Shown here one piece after another: positions 48,083 to 60,500 of a DNA stretch of 64,000 nucleotides. The stretch covers positions 1,674,001-1,738,000 of the forward strand of contig JAWNGF010000011.1 in NCBI GenBank assembly GCA_037039685.1, given 5' to 3'. Below the pieces are notes generated by a model. That model saw only the letters and a list, made by a program, of their open reading frames with translations, was not told the origin of the DNA and did not search any database. A program made the position numbers and the translations under genes. The stretch's first letter is position 1. Every line of letters begins with the position of its first letter. The stretch is from Ceratobasidium sp. AG-K (lineage: Eukaryota; Basidiomycota; Agaricomycetes; Cantharellales; Ceratobasidiaceae).

Positions 48083-50094
48083 ATGACCACCTCCACCTTA
48101 AAGTCGGTCCAACCGAATAAACAAGTGATCAATAAGCTGTGGTCAATTCCGGCTCTCAAACTACCCCCCCACGCTACCAAGAGCCTCGAGCTTACAGGGC
48201 CAGTTGATCCCGTCGTACCTTCGTCATTTCGTGTGGGAACAGTCGCTCAGGTTCGAGTTCAACTGCCCCTATGCTGGAGATGACGCGCTAATGCGAATAA
48301 TAGGCCGCGGTTGCATGCTCAGCGCTCTCAAGCGCGTATGTTTATCAACTTAGAAATGGTCGTGATGAGCCACAGAGGGTATCTGTCGATTCAAGACATG
48401 CCATTCTAGACTTTAGTACGTGTGTAATTCAACCATCCTGATATACCTAGTTAATACTGGTTTAGAATCTGAATCATGGGCTACCCTCGATGGTAAACCG
48501 ACAGCAGATATATGGGACCCACTGGCAGGATTATACCAAACAAAGGATGGATTTGTTCGGGTACACACCAACTTTCCCCAGTACGCGTAGCTATATACAT
48601 ACCGCTCCGGCCTTGATAACCACATTTGGTCACTACAGCCACCGAGATGCAGTTTTTTCTACTCTCGGCCTACCATCGCGGCCCGTCCCGAGGCGCGAAA
48701 CTCTCGTGCGGAAGTTTGAAAGCTGGTCCGCCCAAGACTTCGAAGACGCCGTGACAACGGCTGGAGGATGCGCCTCTCGCGTCCGGACTTTTACCGAGTG
48801 GGACTCACATCCACATGGAATATACGCCAAGAAACTCCCGCCACTCGAGCTGTCGCACAGCGGAGACGCTCCGGTCCGGCCTCTTCCCAAGCATAAAGAA
48901 GGAGACCTCCCATTGAGCGGTTTACGCGTGTTGGATTTGACGAGGGTGATTGCTGGCCCTGTTTGTGGACGTACTCTTGCTGGTATGGTCAAACCATCGT
49001 ATCTCACAGGCAGTAACTAATAATAGAATTCGCCAGCTCACGGAGCCGACGTGATTTGGATCACGTCACCTAATCTCCCTGACTTGCCTTCGCTGGATGT
49101 CGACACTTCTCGAGGTAAACGGACCGTCCAGCTCGATCTGAACGATGCGACCGATCTCGCCACGTTTCGAAGGTTGCTCAAAGACGCAGACGTACTTCTT
49201 CAGTCATAGTAAGTGCCTATTAAATCTATCAAGAGTCCGACGCTGACACTTGGCACCGAAAGTCGACCAAGTGCACTGGCCAAACGAGGGTTCGGCCCCG
49301 AGCAGTTAGCGAAAGAGTATCCAGGTATCATTACAGCGAGTCTAAGCGCATATGGCTCAGATGGACCGTGGGGCGGCCGAAGAGGGGTACGCATATACCC
49401 ATAATCTTTCCTACATCACTAATCGTAGAAATCAGTTTGATTCGCTGGTCCAAGCAGCTACGGGGTTCAACTCTGCCGAGGCCTTGGCGTATGATACTGC
49501 CCACCCAGATCTGCCTCCCTCGAATGTACGGGTATTACCTTGTCAAGCATTGGACCACGCAGCGGGGCATTTACTGGCTCTTGGGATAAACGCAGCGCTT
49601 GCTAGGCGAATTACGGTACAGTTTCTCCCTTAATTCCTTCTCAGGGAGAGAATTAACACGAAGCACAGGAAGGAGGAAGCTGGCATATCCAGGTCTCCCT
49701 GCTCGGAATTGCAAATTGGGTTCGTTCACTCGGACAACTCAGTCCGCAAGACGCATTCAACCAATCCATCGAGGATATACCTCCCCGCACCCTCCCGTTT
49801 GCACCAGAAGTAGAACGCTTACGAGTGGACGTGCCAAGCAAGATAGTAGCATCCACGAACCTAAGCGAGCATGACTTGCTGGGTTACCTGGGCCATGGCG
49901 CCGCGGACGAAAACCAGTCAACAAGTCTAGCCAATGAACCGATCGCGGGAACTCGAATCCAGACCGGAGGAATTTCGCAGCCTCGACTTCGAGCGCTCCA
50001 CCACGCAGGGGTCCTGGAAGAGACCCCAGTTAGGGTGGGGTATGCGCCCGGGGGACTGAATTCAGATAAGCCACAATGGCTCGATGATAATTAA
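48083..50094 (+). CDS. CaiB/BaiF family III CoA-transferase
   Basis: Eight exons (48083-48250, 48304-48415, 48466-48580, 48639-48982, 49037-49208, 49263-49386, 49436-49615, 49669-50094) sum to 1641 bases, 546 residues. A family III domain is clear: LSGLRVLDLTRVIAGPVCGR, AAHGADVIWITSPN, SRGKRTVQLDL, ADVLLQSYRPSALAKRGFG, YPGIITASLSAYGSDGPW. Family members move CoA between carboxylic acids through an aspartyl-CoA intermediate, or act as racemases. The order is unusual: about 190 residues related to the substrate-facing part (LAGLYQTKDGFVRVHTNFP) come before the AGP core, an arrangement I recall for fungal members. Substrate and compartment are unknown. All splice phases agree. Confidence 0.86.
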
Positions 50095-50378
50095 TAGCGG
50101 GGTGCGTGGGATTTGCTCACGCCCATGCGCGGAGCAGGGATGGAGAGATCCCCCCCAGGATGTGGAGGTATAAATTAGGCGCGGGGTGGTATGTGTCATC
50201 AAAAACGTGGCCGAGGTGGAATTTTCATGCCTGGATGCTGGGAATGTCACAGGATGTCGAAGTCAGGGACGTTGAGAAGGTGACGACGATGATACAATTG
50301 GTTTACGTGTATTTGATAGGGATGGGCATCTGAAAACTGGATCTATAGCGCCCGTAAATTGGGACCGCCCGATGCGCC

Positions 50379-51418
50379 TCATCCCAACGGCTTCTTCCCG
50401 GCAACCTTGTTCGCAGCGAGCTTCTCGCCAGATTCTTGAACCGCGAGCGCGAGCTAAGCCAACCTCCATAAATAACGCGAACAAGGAGAAATGTCGAACT
50501 TACATCGATTACGCCCGTCTCGAGGGCTCTAATCACGCGTAGCTGTGCATCATCCGATGTACCGGCTGAAGTGTGTTGGGTGTACGCCGCTATCCAGGGT
50601 GGTGGGTCCTACATCGGCAAATTAGGTTGGATACCACGTTATTGCGTTCGGGCGTACGGATCCTTTGGTTGCTGAGGGGGTGACTCCTTCGTTTAGCTCG
50701 AGGAACACACCGAACGACATGTCCTCTAATTTCCTGTTAGTTATTTGCGAGAAGATGGAGGTGGACGGACACGTACCATCTGGCGGCAACTCGGCCAACT
50801 GCGCCTCGACTAGGCTCAGTTTCACAAGAAATGAACGAAAGTGCTGCGGGAGCTCGAGAAATGGCAATGAATCTGTCACACTGCTCAGTTGTTAGAAAAG
50901 CCATGATCATAGGAGAGCCTATGACGTACATCATATCTTTGTTCCACCGACTCATTTCCGTCGGTCCGGGTTGAACAACAGTACGTAGAGAAAATATGAA
51001 TCGCTCCAGGGCAATATCTTGGCCGTTTTTGATTACGAGAACCATCTTGTCGACTGTCCCCTATACGCGTGTTGGTAACCATTACAAGAGGCATACGTCC
51101 ACATACCAGCGCGAGTTCATCGCGGACAGCGCCTACCGCTCCGGCAATGTACTCGTTGAGCGCCGGATGACGCGACTGATACACTGGTGCATCCCATTTG
51201 CGTCGCCGAAGAAATAGATCAGGCGGGTACACGCCACGAATATACAAGATTGTGTGGATCGCGACTTCTACTATCAAACGCATCAGCCGCAATTCAACTC
51301 GTGCTAATTGTGCTCACAAAACTCAACGACCTCACGTACGGTCTCTACTTCAGGTCAGCGGGTGTTTGAACGGCATGGAAACGCACCAACGGTTAAAGGT
51401 GAGACCTGGAGAGCTCAT
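50379..51418 (-). CDS. REV7: REV7/MAD2B, HORMA-domain subunit of DNA polymerase zeta
   Basis: Reading leftward from 51418, the first exon MSSPGLTFN joins, through a 46-base intron, to QTVREVVEFL and then VEVAIHTILYIRGVYPPDLF, the characteristic REV7 start. Later exons give the HORMA core (VYQSRHPALNEYIAGAV, DKMVLVIKNGQDIALERFIF) and the C-terminal safety-belt half (HFRSFLVKLSLVEAQLAELP, EDMSFGVFLELNEG, PPPWIAAYTQHTSAG) ending KKPLG at 50379. REV7 bridges REV1 and REV3 in translesion synthesis. Internal splice sites near 51230-50880 were followed only approximately. The gene is 496 bases from the divergent transporter. MAD2 itself is less likely, given the VYPP and QSRHP motifs. Confidence 0.86.
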
Positions 51419-51832
51419 GGCAGGGTTGGTCAGGTGACTGGAAATCAGGAACCGGTCCGGCGGCAGGGCCACTCCGTGATTTACTTAGGCTTGGCTCTGG
51501 CTCCTCGACGACACCGACATCATTGAAATGCGCGACAGCTTGTGGTTTGCACATAGATTTTATGCAATACGACGCGTGTCAGAGTTTCAGCCTTCCTGGA
51601 AGGCAAAGCGCGTCAGTGGATAACCCTTTTCCACTGGCATGTTGTTCCCGAGTATTATCCCACACGTGTTGTTCATTCTCGCTGCTTCGCTGTTAATAGG
51701 GGATGCTGCCAAGCCTGCATTTAGGTTGGCATTTACGAGAGCACGTGGCTCATGCCCAGGCACATCCAGGGAAGCGGGCCGGTTCTTAGGGCCTCCGGAA
51801 GAAGGCGGGCCGGCTAAATGATCGCCAAGACC

Positions 51833-51842
51833 CCCCGCGGGG
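51833..51842. promoter_or_regulatory. Overlapping CreA/Mig1-type sites
   Basis: CCCCGC on one strand overlaps GCGGGG, giving SYGGRG-type carbon-repressor sites on both strands. It is about 75 bases before the transporter ATG, and glucose repression is common for such transporters. The motif is short and could arise by chance in GC-rich DNA. Confidence 0.35.
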
Positions 51843-51864
51843 TCCCCGTGGGTCTCCCCAGAAG

Positions 51865-51870
51865 ATATAA
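51865..51870 (+). promoter_or_regulatory. TATA-like box of the MFS transporter gene
   Basis: ATATAA lies about 45 bases before the ATG at 51915, close for a fungal core promoter but plausible with a short leader. Confidence 0.4.
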
Positions 51871-51914
51871 GCCCAACACTCGCACAGAGCAGACCAGGCA
51901 TCCCACCAGCAAAC

Positions 51915-53787
51915 ATGTCCGACATCGAGCACAAAGTGGATCCTAAGGCGCACACCACCCATGAAAAGCCGGTCTCCATCTGGCGCGACATGATCATCAA
52001 CCGTCGTGCCTACTGGATGGCCACCAGTGCATGCTGGGGTGGCATGCTCTTCGGTTGGGACACCGGTCTCATTGGTGGCATTGTGAGTTTGGCCTTTCTT
52101 CGTGCATACATTCATTCTTAACATCCTATTAGCTGCCCCGTACGTCCTTCATGCACTCGTTTGGTCTCGACGCCAAGTCCAAGGATTATGCCGACTTGAC
52201 CGGGTGGATCGTTACCGTGCTCCAAGCTGGTAAGTGACCCCGGCCACCGCTCCGAGAATAGCTGCCGACATTGATCCACAGGATGCTTCTTCGGCGCCAT
52301 GTCTGCGGCGTTCATTTCCGATCGTTTCGGTCGCAAGCCTGCACTCTTTGTTGCGGCCTTTTTCTTCTTCCTCGGTTCGATCCTCCAGACCGTCCCGGCG
52401 CTTAACGGCCAGTCCTCTAAGAGCTCCCTCAACCAGCTATACGTCGGCCGCGCCATCGGTGGCTATGGTGTCGGTATCGTCTCGGTCGTCGTCCCCACCT
52501 ACATCTCCGAGTCTGCCCCCCGTCTCATCCGTGGTCGTCTCACCGGCATGTACCAGCTCGCCATTGTGTTCGGTATCGCCTTCTCCTTCTGGGTCAACTA
52601 TGGTCTGCTCGAGCAGTACGGTGACTCGCCCGATGTTCCCCAGCAATGGCGCACTGCCTTTGCCCTCCAACTGCTACCCGGAATCCTGTTGGTCGCCTCC
52701 ATGCTTACTCAAAGCGAATCTCCCCGTTGGCTCTCCGAGAAGGGACGTGATGAGGAAGCCATGCGAGTCCTCGCCAAGCTCCGTGGTGTCTCGATTGAAG
52801 ACCCAGTCGTCATGGAGGAGCACCGTCTCATTCGCGAGGATTTCGAGGGTCGCGTCAAGCTTTCCCTCGGTGAACAGTTCCGCGAGGCCACTTCGTCCAA
52901 GAAGATGCTCTACCGCTGCTCGCTCCCCTTCATCCTCATGGCCTTCCAGCAGTGGACGGGTGTCAACTCGATGAACTACTACTCCCCCAAGATCTTCCAA
53001 TCGCTCGGCATGAAGGGTTCCAGCGCCAACTTGCTCGGCACCGGCATCTACGGCATTGTCAAGATCGTCATGACCGCCCTCGTTCTTGCCCTCGGTGTGG
53101 AGCAACTCGGCCGGAAGTCCTTGCTCATTTGGGGTGGTATCGGCCAGGCTCTCTGCATGTGCTTCATTGGGTAAGCCCGCCATCACCGTTCCAGCTTGCC
53201 ACATCTAACCCTTGTCCTGCAGTGCTTACCTGAAGATTCACACTGACGGCTCGGTCATCCCGACCTCGTACGTCGCCATTGTCGCCATTTACCTCTACGT
53301 CACCTTCTACTCGTTCGGTTGGTCCGTCGCGCCCTGGCCCGTCATGTCCGAGTCGCAGCCCAACCACCTGCGTTCGCTCACCATGTCCATCGGTCTCATG
53401 TCCAACTGGTTGTTCAACTTCACCATCTCCAAGATCACCCCGATCCTGCTCGACGAGATCAAGTTTGGCACCTACTTCCTCTTTGCGGGCACCACCATGC
53501 TCGGCGTCCTCTGGACCATCTTCTTCCTCCCCGAGACCGGTGGTTACTCGCTCGAGGAGATGGGTGACCTCTTCGAGGGCTCGCTCGTCACCCGCTCGCT
53601 CGCCGACAACAAGTTCGCATTCAAGCGTATGCGTGAGGAGGACCGTGACAAGATCCGCCAGGGTCTCAGGCGCTATGGATCCAGCACCGGTTCGGGCTGG
53701 ACTGACCGTGATGAAAAGGGTGTCGATGAGCGATTGGAGCGCGTCCAAGTCGGTACTCTTCCGCCCGTGTCTGAGGAGAGGCGTTAA
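51915..53787 (+). CDS. MFS sugar/quinate-type transporter
   Basis: Four exons (51915-52082, 52133-52229, 52282-53170, 53223-53787) give 572 residues with about 12 membrane segments. Sugar-porter signatures are present: GMLFGWDTGLIGG in helix 1, SDRFGRKPAL in loop 2-3, GRAIGGYGVGIVSVVVPTYI in helix 4 (the PxYxSE-type motif as PTYISE), then ESPRWLSEKGR after helix 6, FQQWTGVNSMNYYSP in helix 7, and PETGGYSLEEM after helix 12. These place it in the SP family; the WPVMSE variant of the helix 10 motif is closer to quinate/hexose permeases than to polyol carriers, but the substrate is not certain. It sits in the plasma membrane. Codon use is strongly C-biased, suggesting high expression. Confidence 0.9.
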
Positions 53788-54263
53788 GGTGCAACGACGA
53801 TGATGTTCTATTGGTCCTTTTTGTTTGTGGATTCTACCTTGTACTACTTGGATGTGTTTGGAATGACAGTACGATTGCTTTATGCGCACATCAGTGTGAA
53901 CTTGTAAGAAAATGATGGTGTGGGTTAGGCCAAAATGTACCTCGAGGGTGTATTATCGACTATGTAGTGTGGGCAGGAAGCTCTGGTTGCGGCCCCTTAC
54001 GGTGGCTCTGTGCATGACTGGTTCGCTTCACAACAACATCGGGAGCCAGTATGTTGTAACTTAGATACTAGACGCACTGGCCGTCAAAAAGTATACGGAT
54101 ACCCTTTGATTCAGTCGGACGGTGAATGTATAGCGAAGGCTAACTGTGCACAATGCATTCGGGTCCTCTCGGAAGGTGACCTTGTCCAGGCGGGTGATGG
54201 TCACGTGCCATAGTCGACGGCCAATCATGGGTTAGCCACTCGGCGAGATTGCGAAGATCCACC

Positions 54264-55772
54264 ATGATTGAAATACTACAGGAACTCCAGAGTGCACCAC
54301 ACTTCTTCAGTCTGCTCTACATCGGTATTTTGACGCTTGTGGTGCTCTTCAGCGTTATCAAAGTGATAATAGCCCACTCGTTGGTGCTGCACGTCGAAAG
54401 TTGTCCGACCATGTCACTGGCGAATTTACCCTAGTCACGTCACTCAGCACAATGTTATCGGAGGCCGAGTCCATAATTCGTCAAGCTAGGAACTCCTTCA
54501 TTCCGGTGCACTCTCTCCCCACGGAGATCCTAGCCCGCGTTTTCCGTTTCGTTGCCGACTCGCCATCTTCAAGCACGGGTCCCAAGGGCCAGATAATAAG
54601 ATTACCGAGATATCCCGATTTTCTCTCGCATGTATGCTCTTATTGGGGCTGCGCTACACTCGATGCACCACGTCTTCGGACCCATGTCGACTCAGTTCGC
54701 AAATATCCACTAAGCATCCTGCATGCCACGATGGGCTGTCCAGTCCAGCGCTTGATCGCTTACGCGCGGTGCGAGACCAGGCGCTTGGGGCAGCGTCGCG
54801 GTCAATCAGAGCACTAATACAACTGGGTCCGGGAACATTACACATGATCAATTACATCAGAGGAGCGAGGAGCCAGCTCGGGGCACCGGCGAGTCCACCG
54901 GCACACATTCTCCTCCCAGCAACCATCATTTTCAAGGTGACTCTCTGCTTACACCTCCCGAAAAACTTGAACCTCTCCTACTACAAGTCAAGTTTCTGAG
55001 CCTGTAAGGTGTCTTTTTTCCTTGGACCCATCCTTTGTACCATGCATTGGTTGAGCGCCATCTCACCATGGACTCACCACGTGCATCTGGGTTTGGCATT
55101 GTGGAGTCAAGCCTTGTTACCATCCTGAGAATGAGCCCTGGTCTGCACATCTTACATTTTGGACTTAAAATCATTGACGCGGATTCTCTAGAGCCTCTAG
55201 AGCCAATGCGTGCACATACTCCTCGCCTCGAGGTTCTGGATATAGGTTTAGCACAATCCGGCTTTATGGCTCGGTCACTTGCCCCGATTTCACAACCACT
55301 GAAGCTCGCTATCGGGATTGAGGACCGCGTATATTCTTCCTCAGTGTACAACCCCGAGCTGTTCAACTTCATTTCTCGCTCAAATATAACGAAAGTTCTT
55401 CTAAGGAAAACAACTGGTAACGCGATAGGAGGTTGGAGCATGGATGGCTTGATTCATCCCCTGTTTTGGCTACAACTTCGAGTTCTTATATTAGATAGGT
55501 TCAGCGACATTCCAAATCCGGATCCTGATCAAGAGCCAGAGACCATGCGAGTATTATAATGATGCCACCGATGGATTTTGCTTGGATTCTCTGTGCCTAC
55601 TCGACTGCAAGGCCTTCGTGTACACGATCCAGCATATCGTCCAGCGGCATCCAGTCAGGATGCTCACTATTTCAAGGGGTGAGATTCGGGTGGCACCCCC
55701 GGTGACGACAATGGCCTCACCCTATCAGACTCAGACCTTGAGCGGAGGCTTTCTGGTGTTTGTCCCGTTTTG
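54264..55772 (+). pseudogene. Broken F-box gene, copy 1
   Basis: Starts MIEILQEL, changes frame, then shows an F-box (HSLPTEILARVFRFVADSPS), the family phrase LPRYPDFLSHVCSYW, LRR-like text (MSPGLHILHFGLKI, TPRLEVLDIGLAQ) and the ending QRHPVRMLTISRGEI. The open frame stops at 55559, while homology to copy 2 continues in a neighbouring reading (DGFCLDSLCLLDC). At least three frame changes or stops are needed, too many for normal introns. It is most likely a pseudogene. Confidence 0.7.
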
Positions 55773-56285
55773 AGAGTCGGGAATGGTTACGCCAGCTCTG
55801 CCGAAGACTACCGGTAGTAGGAGAAATACACTTGTGGGGACCCGGCCTGATTGGACAATTGTAACAGTTCACTGTATACTCCTACAACCCAAGTCTTATA
55901 TTTGATATGATTTTGTACGCAGTGACAGCTGAGTGGAGGACGGAAAAAAATTGATTTGTATGCATATTCCAGAATAGTGCACTAGCGCTTGACCGAACCC
56001 ATGCCTCAAAGCAATATATTTCTGGTCTACTTATTTGTCTACAGGGATAACGTAGACCACATTGTTCTGGTGGGCATCTTCTAAATTTTGAATTCGCGGC
56101 AGGGCTGAAACCCCGTTAAAGCGCGATCAAGCTCTCCATGAGATAGAGCCGCATGAGTCATGGATGAGACGTATCTTGGCGGCCGTTGGAGTGGAACTTG
56201 TGAGCGAATGATGGGTGAATGGCAAAGCTAATTATAAATAACATAACAGGAACTTCGTGACTTTGAATTATTATAATTTCTACTT

Positions 56286-56340
56286 GCATGTATGCTCAAA
56301 TTGGCGCCGCGTCGCACCCTTCACACCAAACCGTTAATCT
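56286..56340 (+). pseudogene. Minute F-box relic
   Basis: HVCSNWRRVAPFTPNR then a stop matches the family phrase HICRYWRRVAFDAP in copy 2 and HVCSYW in copy 1. It is about 50 bases of a third, nearly erased copy between the two larger pseudogenes. Confidence 0.5.
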
Positions 56341-56594
56341 CGGCTCACAGGTATTCACAAAGTCAAGCGTCTACGGGTTGCGCACGAGGCCTTAATTCAG
56401 CCTGACATACCCGCCGTATTTGAGTATCCATATCTACGAGTCCTTTCCTCTGAAAAGCATAGTGCTCATGATGCACTTGGGGAGCCGCACTGAAAAGGTT
56501 ATGTACTAACCCTATTTGGTATCAACCGCGTGACAACAAGGCACCACTTCAGCCCCATGCCCCAGCGAGCGTAACAAGATTGCACAGTTCGACC

Positions 56595-58187
56595 ATGATT
56601 GATCAACTCTATGAGCTTGACACTGCAAGCTCGCTCCTGCAATCAGCTTCGCAAAGATATACCAGTGCTTGTTCCGCCTTGCAATGTCACGAGGGCGTTG
56701 GCACACTCATCGGCGCTCCTCGTCGAGCGTTTTTTTTGACTGCACGGTCAACGAGTTCGCCATAACTACCACCCACGACATACAGTTGAAGCAGACCCGA
56801 TTAATCATTGCTCAGACTATAAATCGTTTTTCCCCGATCAACTCGCTCCCCGCCGAAATCATGGCCTACATTTTCTAGCTCGTCAATCTAGCGTGCGTGC
56901 ACGCGAACAACAATCATGGTAGCAAACTTCCAAGGTACCCCGACCTTTTTGCACATATATGCCGATACTGGCGCCGCGTTGCTTTTGATGCACCCAAGCT
57001 TTGGACTGACGTTGACCTCGTCTACAACCATCTAACGGGCCAAAAATCCGTGCCTCACGCCTATTTTGTTGCAACTCGGGCTAGTCCGCTAGTCCTAGAT
57101 CTCCATATGAATAGGCCTTTCGTTCTAGGGAAAAACTGTCACCATATCACGTTTAATTTCCTTGCTGCCGTTGCGTCACGAATCAGGTCCCTCAAATTGA
57201 CTACATCGCCAAAAAGCACATACCTCCACGAAATCGACGAAAACAGAGAATTCGTCGAGCGTTGTTTTATGAGCTGTCAACCAGGGACTTTGGAAGAGTT
57301 GGCAATTGAATACGCAGGAGGCATGGCTCCTATTTTCATATCCGATGACCTCCGTAGAGCCACACATGCACCCCCCGAATCACTCGAACCACTCCTTCAT
57401 CACGTCAAAACTTTGAGTCTCGAGGATGTATACTTTCCCTGGAAGCACCCTGTATATCCTACCCTAGCTGAGCTTCGTCTCACCTGTGAACTTCCAGTCG
57501 ATATCCCGCAACCAGATCTTATCGGTATTCTGAGATCAAGTCCTGGCCTCCGTGTCCTGCGTTTCGGCCTTAAAATTACGAATACTCAAGTGGACGCATC
57601 ACCAATACATCTCCCCTTTTTGGAGGTGCTCGACTTGACCCCACTGGAATATGGCAAGGTTGATTCATTGTTACGACTGCTTGATCCAGTTTCACAGTCG
57701 CTTCTGTTTGGTATTGAAGTGGGGCTCAACGCTCAAGGCTTCTCAGTGACATTGTATCACTCTGAATATTACCAAGCTGGTTTTGAAGAAGGCTCCCTCC
57801 AGCATGATAGGCGGGTCGAGCATTGATTCCCCGATACACCCCGTCCCTCGACTTCAGGTGCTGGGGTTGGATGGATTTAACAATCTCTCAGACTCGGACC
57901 CAAACCCACTGTCACGCATGTGCGAGCGTGGCGTTGTTTCGTCAACTGGTTTTTGCCTAGACGCTCTCTATCTATTGAACTGCGCTACCTTCCTGGACAC
58001 CATCCAGAAAACAATCCAGCGGCATCCAGTCAAGATGCTCACCATCTCTGGGGGCACAGTCCGAGAAAGGAGAGTCTTGAGAGCCGCCAACCTTTTGGGT
58101 CCGGAACTCGAAGCAATTCTTTCCAAAACCTGTCCCGTTTTCAAGGCAGAGGAAGAATACACTGGCTTAATTAAGAATTGGCTCTAG
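56595..58187 (+). pseudogene. Broken F-box gene, copy 2
   Basis: Same plan as copy 1: MIDQLYELDTASSLLQSAS, a frame change near 56720, then an F-box INSLPAEIMAYIF interrupted by TAG at 56876-56878. A long open stretch follows to 57826 (LPRYPDLFAHICRYWRRVAF, LRRATHAPPESLEPLLHHVK, LRSSPGLRVLRFGLKIT). The frame changes near 57780 and continues to a natural end at 58187 (QRHPVKMLTISGGTV, YTGLIKNWL). The long middle part is well preserved, so inactivation looks recent, or one break could be an intron or sequence error. Confidence 0.7.
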
Positions 58188-58338
58188 TTTTTTAAAATTT
58201 AAATCAGGTATATTTTACGACGTTTTGGGGAAGGGCCCTATGGTGCGCCGTTCTAGAAGTAGGGTGGCATATGGCCGTACAGAAGAGACCACAGAAGGTG
58301 GGACAGGGGAGCCGAGACGAGGGCCGAAGCGGCAAGAT

Positions 58339-58690
58339 TCACTCGACGTAGTAACCGAAATAGTAAAGAAGTTGTACTGTAAAAGTGGAGATAAAGAAAC
58401 GTGACACACTAAGTAACTTGACGAGAGGACCAGACGGCCAGGACACGGAGAGAAGAGAAGAGAGAGGGAGATAGGAACTGGTGGTAATGGCCGGACCGTG
58501 CTCAGCGGAGCAGATCTGCAAACCTGCCTGTGGCTTTAGGGCCTCGCGTGCAAACAGTAGGTAGTCGAGTCGGAGGAGTTCTTGGTTGTGGGACTGGAGG
58601 TAGATGTAACGTTCGGGCGAGTAGTGAGGGCAGTCTATGAGGAGGTGCGTTACAGTCTCCATTGCGTCCCCGCAGTGCTCACAGAGAGGC
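58339..58690 (-). pseudogene. LINE-type (non-LTR) retroelement C-terminal zinc-knuckle relic
   Basis: The minus reading LCEHCGDAMETVTHLLIDCP followed by HYSPER is a CCHC-type knuckle found after the reverse transcriptase/RNase H region of non-LTR elements (C-x2-C, H, C spacing visible). About 100 more residues of hydrophobic text follow. No reverse transcriptase domain is found nearby, so it is a short fossil. Confidence 0.65.
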
Positions 58691-60059
58691 TCTAGTTGTA
58701 ACCCTAGTCAGATATTCATCCGTATTCTCCTGGTAGCCATGGTCCATCATTATCTACCTACACGCTAATACCCAACATTTTTTCACAAGGTCAGTGTCCC
58801 GGATATATCGCAGTGTATATGCCTACGAATCGCATGGCATTTTACAGTATGTGTCATTACCCAGTCTCATATATAAACTAGGATGTGAGATCAGTGGTAT
58901 ACACCCCTCTGCAGCCCTCTGGGGTACTTTAAGCCAATCATGCATCAGTCAGGAGTTTTCGATGACGTCTTCATGATGTGTGCAGGGCTCACCGCAGGGA
59001 CAACAAAAAGAGGTTACATGCGTTGTAAGACTATACGAACTGTACGATTACAGCGCGCATTTATTCCGTGGAAGCCGGCGAAGTGGGCGCTCTTTCCTCA
59101 TTATTTCACTCCATAGAACGACGTACCTGGTGGGGTCAGTTACCTGTATGTATGCTCATTTTGTTATTTGTTGGATGCCGTAAAGATAACGCGGATCGAG
59201 CTACGGTCTACGTGCTACCACAACTCCCCCATGGGGATAGCCGCTAGGACATCAAAGTAGGTTTTAGTTCCCGTGTGGTAATACAGGCCCATAACAGAAT
59301 TCTGAATAGTGTATTCCAGATACTACTCCGCTTCATCACGCTGTGCTATTGAGCGAGGCTGTTACATCAGGAGGAAAGAGTACAAAATCCAATTTCAATG
59401 ATCAATTAAGTACAACGAGTAAGGCAAAGCCGATGGAATGCAAGGCGAACAGATTCCGATTCTAGAACAATGATCAGTATTGTTTCTGTTTGACCAACAA
59501 GATATGATCGACATTTCTTGTGAGCCCTGCCTGTGACCCTGAGTTCAGCTACCAGCTGTGGCAAGTGAACGCTCACCCCGCTTTAGCACCCGAACCTATT
59601 CCTACCCCTCAATACATTCCCTGTTACGTTTGGTCAAACTTCTGTGAGCCTTAGGGTGCGATATTGGTTTAACCGGGCTCGCATTCCTAGATGTACAGTG
59701 ACTAACTTCAAATGGGTTAACATTATGCATTGCTTCACCTATGATATTACAACTGTTCCTTGAGGTTATATAGATACCCCAATTGCGTTCTCTATACCGG
59801 ACCTGACTTACAAAATTGACACGTATTCCCGCTTTTGGCGTAGACCAATAAGCGAATGTTATCCAGAGTCACTTTATTCGATCTGATCGTCTTTCATTTT
59901 ACATGCTCAAGCGAGACCTTACGCTCCAAAATGCGCCTCTTTTGCCTCACATGCAATTAAACCTCCGCCCGAGGCTTAGTTGCCCGGTTAGTTTCCACTC
60001 CCTTGAAATATTATCAGTAATCAGAGGTTTACTCTTCGCCTAGCTATAGGCCGCCCAAG
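58691..60059 (+). other. Gene-poor region
   Basis: About 1.4 kb with only short open frames and frequent stops on both strands. No RNA gene or clear repeat was recognised. Confidence 0.45.
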
Positions 60060-60500
60060 TGTGAATTGATGACAGAACTTCGGCTACAGCTGACCACATC
60101 CATCGCTGGAAATATCCCATCCTATGTCAGCGGCTCATCCGTATTGTCGGCCTCGGCGAAGTCATCGTCTCAGATCTTGATTCATTGTTTGGCGGGTGGC
60201 GAGTTGGGATCGAGATATATGCGCGGGCGTGAGAACAATCGGACGGAGTTAGGCGCTTTCACATCGGCTGCGGCGGAGGCACGACTCCCGCCATATCATT
60301 GTACCGGATGTTCAAGCCATTTGTTACCGAAGCTAACGTTAAAAATATATCACCGCATGGAAGTAAGAATCAAGTGTCCACCCTTTCTGATGCCATGGAG
60401 ATAATTGGCTCACATATCATTGGTTGTCCTCTTCAGAATACCAATGTGGCTGAGGATACAATGTGTACAGTAAATCAGCTTGTATTTAGCGTTCTGATCC
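60060..60500 (+). pseudogene. Possible F-box/LRR relic
   Basis: TELRLQLT near 60070, then in another frame DLDSLFGGWRVGIEIYARA near 60175, resemble the LAELRL and KVDSLL to FGIEV segments of copy 2. Frames are broken. The match is weak and by eye. Confidence 0.3.

Noticed and set aside
53164..53889. Minus-strand open frame of 241 residues over the MFS gene
   Set aside because: Shadow of a highly codon-biased gene; composition is charged, repetitive and without motifs.
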